Origin: Martinezella lusitana
GTDB lineage: Bacteria > Pseudomonadota > Alphaproteobacteria > Rhizobiales > Rhizobiaceae
Direction of reading: 5' to 3'
DNA: 64,000 bases
NCBI RefSeq assembly: GCF_900094565.1
Contig: NZ_FMAF01000014.1
Span: 62,001 to 126,000, forward strand
Part shown: one piece after another, positions 61,103 to 64,000 of the stretch
Layout of the letters: every line of letters begins with the position of its first letter
How positions within the stretch are numbered: the stretch's first letter is position 1
Translations under genes and position numbers: made by a program
The notes under the pieces: model-generated
Database searches by the model: none
What the model was told of the DNA's origin: nothing
The model's input: only the letters and a program-made list of their open reading frames with translations

Positions 61103-62068
61103 ATGGACGATACCGAAATCCTGCCGCCGGAAGTGCTGGCCTCAATGCTGATGCGGATGTTCGAATTCGCGCCAATAGCGATCGCTATCACGACCAGTGA
61201 TGCGAAGACGTCGAGCTATGCAAAGGTCAATGACGCCTATCTCAAGCTGACCGGGCTCAAATGGGACGATATTCGCGGCAAGAAGCTCGTCTCGAAGGGC
61301 GCAGCCATTGACAGCCCGGCCCGCGACCGCCGGCATCGCCTGCTGCAGGAGGATGGTGCGTATGTGCTGGAAGAGGTCGAAATCCGCCATGCGGACGGCA
61401 ACATCATTCCGACCTTGATATCGGCGCAGCGCACCGTGGTCGACGGCATATCTTTCGACGTGGAAATCATCCTCGACGTATCGGCGCGCGTCCGCCATCA
61501 GTCCGAAATCGAACTCGCGCTTCGCGCCTCCGCACGTACCGATGCGCTCTCCGGCCTGCCGAACCGCGCCTGCTTCGACGAGGTGCTGAAGGAAAGGATT
61601 GCGGCGCAGGAATCGAATGAGCGGCTGCTTGCGCTTGCCTTCATCGATCTCAATGGTTTCAAGATCGTCAATGACACCATGGGCCACGATGCCGGCGATG
61701 AAGTGATCCGCACCATTGCAAGCCGTTTGCGTGACAGTTTCCGAACACATGATTTTATAGCTCGCATTGGCGGCGACGAGTTCATCGTATTGTTCGAAAT
61801 CGATCCTGCCCTTTTGAACGAGGCGCGCGACATGCTGTTCGAGGCGATCGAGCGCATCTTCAAGCCGATAGCGATCGGTGGTGCCTTGACGGACGTCGGG
61901 GCGGCCGTCGGCGTAACGCTTTTGAGGCCGGGAGATACGTCAGCTTCCTTCGTCAAACGCGCCGACAACGACATGTATCTTGCCAAGCAAACCGGAAAGC
62001 GCGTCTCTGTCGTCTGGCTCAGGCCGACGGATGCGGTGATGCCGGCTAAGTGGGCTCGAGCCGACTGA
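61103..62068 (+). CDS. PAS-GGDEF diguanylate cyclase
   Basis: A 321-residue protein: a PAS-like N-terminus (about 15-130, FEFAPIAIAITTSD and VNDAYLKLTGLKWDDIRGKKLV) and a GGDEF domain with intact motif at 223-227 and an RxxD inhibitory site (RTHD, 214-217). It should make cyclic di-GMP with product inhibition. No membrane segments are seen. The ATG at 61103 is preferred to a TTG at 61079. It is monocistronic and convergent with the DUF993 gene. Confidence 0.9.
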   Translation: MDDTEILPPEVLASMLMRMFEFAPIAIAITTSDAKTSSYAKVNDAYLKLTGLKWDDIRGKKLVSKGAAIDSPARDRRHRLLQEDGAYVLEEVEIRHADGNIIPTLISAQRTVVDGISFDVEIILDVSARVRHQSEIELALRASARTDALSGLPNRACFDEVLKERIAAQESNERLLALAFIDLNGFKIVNDTMGHDAGDEVIRTIASRLRDSFRTHDFIARIGGDEFIVLFEIDPALLNEARDMLFEAIERIFKPIAIGGALTDVGAAVGVTLLRPGDTSASFVKRADNDMYLAKQTGKRVSVVWLRPTDAVMPAKWARAD

Positions 62069-62075
62069 AGACGCT

Positions 62076-63242
62076 TTATTCGATACCGAAGACTCCCACG
62101 AAGTTCTTCATGCGGCGAACAGCCAAATCCGGCTTGTCGAGGACATTGGCCTTGTCTGCCAGTCGGAAGATCTCGGCATAGTGATTGACGCCGCGTGCGG
62201 ATTGCATGCCGGCGGGGAGGCTGAAATGGTTCTGATGTCCATTCAGCCAGGCAAGAAACACCACGCCCGCCTTGTAATATTGTGTCGGCGCCTCGAAAAT
62301 CTTGCGCGACAGGGGAACCGTGGGTTCGATGACGGACCTGAAGGTCGCTACGTCTCCGGCTGCGAGTGCGGCTAGCGCCTTCGAGGCGGATGGGGCGACG
62401 GCGTCAAAAATGCCGAGAAGAGCGTGGCTGTAGCGCTCGCCGTCCCCTTCGATCAGCTCCGCATAGTTGAAATCGTCACCGGTGAAGCACAGGACACCGT
62501 TCGGAAGCCGGGTGCGAAGCTGGACCTCCTTGGCATTGTCGAGAAGCGAGATCTTGATGCCTTCGACCTTATCTTGGTTTTCGTCGATGATCCTCAAGAC
62601 GCATTCGAGCGCCGGCTCAAATTGGGCGCTGCCCCAATAGCCGGCCAGTTGCGGATCGAACATGTCGCCGAGCCAGTGCAGGACGACCTTGTCCCTGGCC
62701 TGCGAGAGAATGCGACCATAGACCTTGGCGTAATCGTCAGTGGAGGCTGCGACGCGGGCAAGCGCGCGGCTCGCCATCATGATGGCGCGGCCGCCATGCT
62801 TCTCCACATATTCGACCTGTGTTTCGTACGCCCTGATGACATCATCAAGCGATCGCGCCTCGGACGCGATGAGATGATCGGTTCCGGCGCCGCAGGCGAG
62901 ATCGGCTCCATCGACGTTCCTTGCCTCATCGAGCGACCGTCGGATCAGTTCCTGCGCGCCGGCCCAGTCCAGTCCCATGCCGCGCTGCGATGTATCCATT
63001 GCCTCGGCAATCTTGAAGCCGAGGCTCCACAAATGCCGGCGAAAGGCGATCGTTGCCTCCCAGTCGATGGCCGGCCGGCCCCAAGGGTCGGTTTCCTTGC
63101 TCGGATCCGAAACGACATGGGCGGCGGCGTAAGCGATGCGATTGAAGCGCGGGGGTGCCGCCGGCCGTGCGACAGGCGTTCCCACCAGTTCATAACCGCG
63201 AATGATGCCATCGGAGTTCGGCAGGTTCAAAGTCAGGCTCAT
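62076..63242 (-). CDS. DUF993 family protein (dihydrodipicolinate synthase-like fold)
   Basis: A 388-residue DUF993 protein, described in databases as dihydrodipicolinate synthase-like. Segments include RIAYAAAHVVSDPSKETDPWGRPAIDWEATIAFR near 35-68, GAGTDHLIA near 120, HWLGDMFDPQLAGYWG near 189 and GIKISLLDNAKEV near 230, the last carrying a Lys where a Schiff-base residue could be. GAGGAGGA precedes the ATG at 63242. It is divergent from a LacI regulator with two palindromic operators between, so it probably belongs to sugar or sugar-acid catabolism; the reaction is unknown to me. Confidence 0.88.
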   Translation of the reverse strand: MSLTLNLPNSDGIIRGYELVGTPVARPAAPPRFNRIAYAAAHVVSDPSKETDPWGRPAIDWEATIAFRRHLWSLGFKIAEAMDTSQRGMGLDWAGAQELIRRSLDEARNVDGADLACGAGTDHLIASEARSLDDVIRAYETQVEYVEKHGGRAIMMASRALARVAASTDDYAKVYGRILSQARDKVVLHWLGDMFDPQLAGYWGSAQFEPALECVLRIIDENQDKVEGIKISLLDNAKEVQLRTRLPNGVLCFTGDDFNYAELIEGDGERYSHALLGIFDAVAPSASKALAALAAGDVATFRSVIEPTVPLSRKIFEAPTQYYKAGVVFLAWLNGHQNHFSLPAGMQSARGVNHYAEIFRLADKANVLDKPDLAVRRMKNFVGVFGIE

Positions 63243-63275
63243 GACAATCCTCCTCACAAGATTGAACGACCCATT

Positions 63276-63295
63276 AATTTGGATCGTTCCAAATT
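63276..63295. promoter_or_regulatory. LacI-type operator upstream of the DUF993 gene
   Basis: A 20-bp inverted repeat with perfect 8-base arms (AATTTGGA/TCCAAATT) around TCGT, 34-53 bases upstream of the DUF993 start. It closely resembles the palindrome at 63460-63479. Confidence 0.7.
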
Positions 63296-63453
63296 GCAAG
63301 AGGCTATTTTGGGGATCTGCTAATTTGCCGAAAAATACTAGCGCTGGCGATTGCTGCTGCGAAGTAGACAGAAATACCTATTTAAAACAATGGGTATCTA
63401 CGAAATGGCAGAAAAGATGTGGCGGCTATTGATCTGAATTTGGAAAAACGCTC

Positions 63454-63482
63454 TTGACATAATTGGAACGTTCCAATTAATT
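63454..63482 (+). promoter_or_regulatory. LacI promoter with perfect 20-bp palindromic operator
   Basis: TTGACA at 63454-63459 is followed by the perfect 20-bp palindrome TAATTGGAACGTTCCAATTA (63460-63479). The palindrome fills the spacer and reaches the expected -10 position near 63477-63482. This suits autorepression by the LacI protein encoded from 63510. Confidence 0.75.
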
Positions 63483-63509
63483 GCTTAGAGAATTAGCAGG
63501 GAGGATTAT

Positions 63510-64000
63510 ATGGCCGGGGGACGGGTTACCGTCATAGACATCGCGAAGGCTGCCGGCGTTTCAAAGTCGACCGTCTCGCTGGTGCTTCAGGGGTCCCCTC
63601 TGGTCAATGAGGGCACGCGGGTGAAGGTCAGTGCCGCGATGCGGGAGCTCGGCTACGTCTACAATCGTGGCGCCGCCACGCTCCGGCAGACGGGCGCGAA
63701 GTCGAAGATCATCGGTGTCGTCGTCAACGACCTCACCAACAGTTTCTTCGCGGAGCTGGCAGTGGGAGTCGATATGGTCGTTCAATCCGCGGGTTTCGTG
63801 CAGTTTCTGTCGAATACGAGCGAAAGCATCGATCGCCAGCGCGAGGTCATTGCGTCCATGCGCGAGCATGGCATTTCCGGCCTGATCGTTTCGCCGGCCC
63901 GTGCAACGGAAGCAGCCGATTTCAAGCCGTTGGTCGCAGCCGGCATCCCGGTCGTCGTCGCGGTGCGCAGCCTGCCCGGCGCCAAGGTTTCCTCGATCGT
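63510..64000 (+). CDS. LacI-family regulator (3' end outside window)
   Basis: The first 163 codons of a LacI repressor. The ATG follows AGGGAGGAT. The HTH and hinge are clear (VTVIDIAKAAGVSKSTVSLVLQG, about residues 6-28, then ELGYVYNRGAATL), and the effector domain begins IIGVVVNDLTNSFF near 68. It is divergent from the DUF993 gene; two palindromes with central-CG half-sites lie between, so it probably represses both genes. Confidence 0.93.
   Translation, partial: MAGGRVTVIDIAKAAGVSKSTVSLVLQGSPLVNEGTRVKVSAAMRELGYVYNRGAATLRQTGAKSKIIGVVVNDLTNSFFAELAVGVDMVVQSAGFVQFLSNTSESIDRQREVIASMREHGISGLIVSPARATEAADFKPLVAAGIPVVVAVRSLPGAKVSSI

Noticed and set aside
1..64000. CRISPR arrays, insertion sequences, phage genes, rRNA and tRNA genes
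   Set aside because: No regularly spaced repeats, transposase genes with terminal repeats, phage structural genes or structured RNA genes were found on either strand.

Overview
The window is GC-rich, densely coded alphaproteobacterial DNA, most probably from a Rhizobium/Agrobacterium-type genome. The evidence is the gene families: many ABC importers with their own regulators, an AmpR/AmpC pair, and DUF993 and ketose-epimerase genes of rhizobial type. There are no rRNA, tRNA or core housekeeping genes, no insertion sequences and no CRISPR array. The content is almost entirely catabolic and scavenging, as is common on a rhizobial chromid, megaplasmid or accessory chromosomal arm (inference).

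Layout. 1-3001: an amide-deacylation group (edge-truncated AstE/AspA-type deacylase, divergent IclR regulator, M20 deacylase). 3008-8452 (minus): an amino-sugar operon with a GntR regulator, a fused NanE-ROK enzyme, and a CUT1 binding protein plus two permeases but no ATPase. 8453-9550: a possible gene remnant and a 52-codon small gene. 9552-13845: divergent ampC/ampR, then a divergent NmrA-type reductase/LysR pair. 13905-16731: a flavin-dependent oxidoreductase and three small secreted proteins. 17021-25857: a sugar locus with ketose 3-epimerase, LacI regulator, CUT2 importer, FGGY kinase and class II aldolase. 26025-34509: an arabinoside locus with an unusual ArsR-like regulator, a GH51 arabinofuranosidase and a five-gene Opp/Dpp-type importer. 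34532-41530: a lysine catabolic cluster (Lrp, lysine-6-dehydrogenase, aminotransferase, aminoadipate-semialdehyde dehydrogenase, DUF1338/HglS, LysR). 41657-47075: a monooxygenase, a secreted protein, MscS, a diguanylate cyclase and MntR. 47338-60668: a two-armed organosulfur island. 61103-64000: a second diguanylate cyclase and a DUF993 gene divergent from an edge-truncated LacI regulator.

The most interesting part is the organosulfur island. One arm is tauABC plus an SsuD-like monooxygenase. The other arm, divergent from it, encodes two luciferase-like monooxygenases, an M20D N-deacylase, a GNAT acetyltransferase, an amino-acid importer whose permease and ATPase are fused in one protein, two tandem paralogous binding proteins and a third monooxygenase. 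This inventory closely resembles the Bacillus subtilis yxe and ytm operons for acetylation-dependent salvage of S-modified cysteines, and suggests a compact alphaproteobacterial version. A 13-bp perfect palindrome lies in the shared promoter region.

A second recurring feature is a stable hairpin just after the solute-binding-protein gene in all five ABC operons. The lysine cluster holds a full predicted route from L-lysine to D-2-hydroxyglutarate, and the DUF993/LacI divergon carries a perfect 20-bp palindromic operator.
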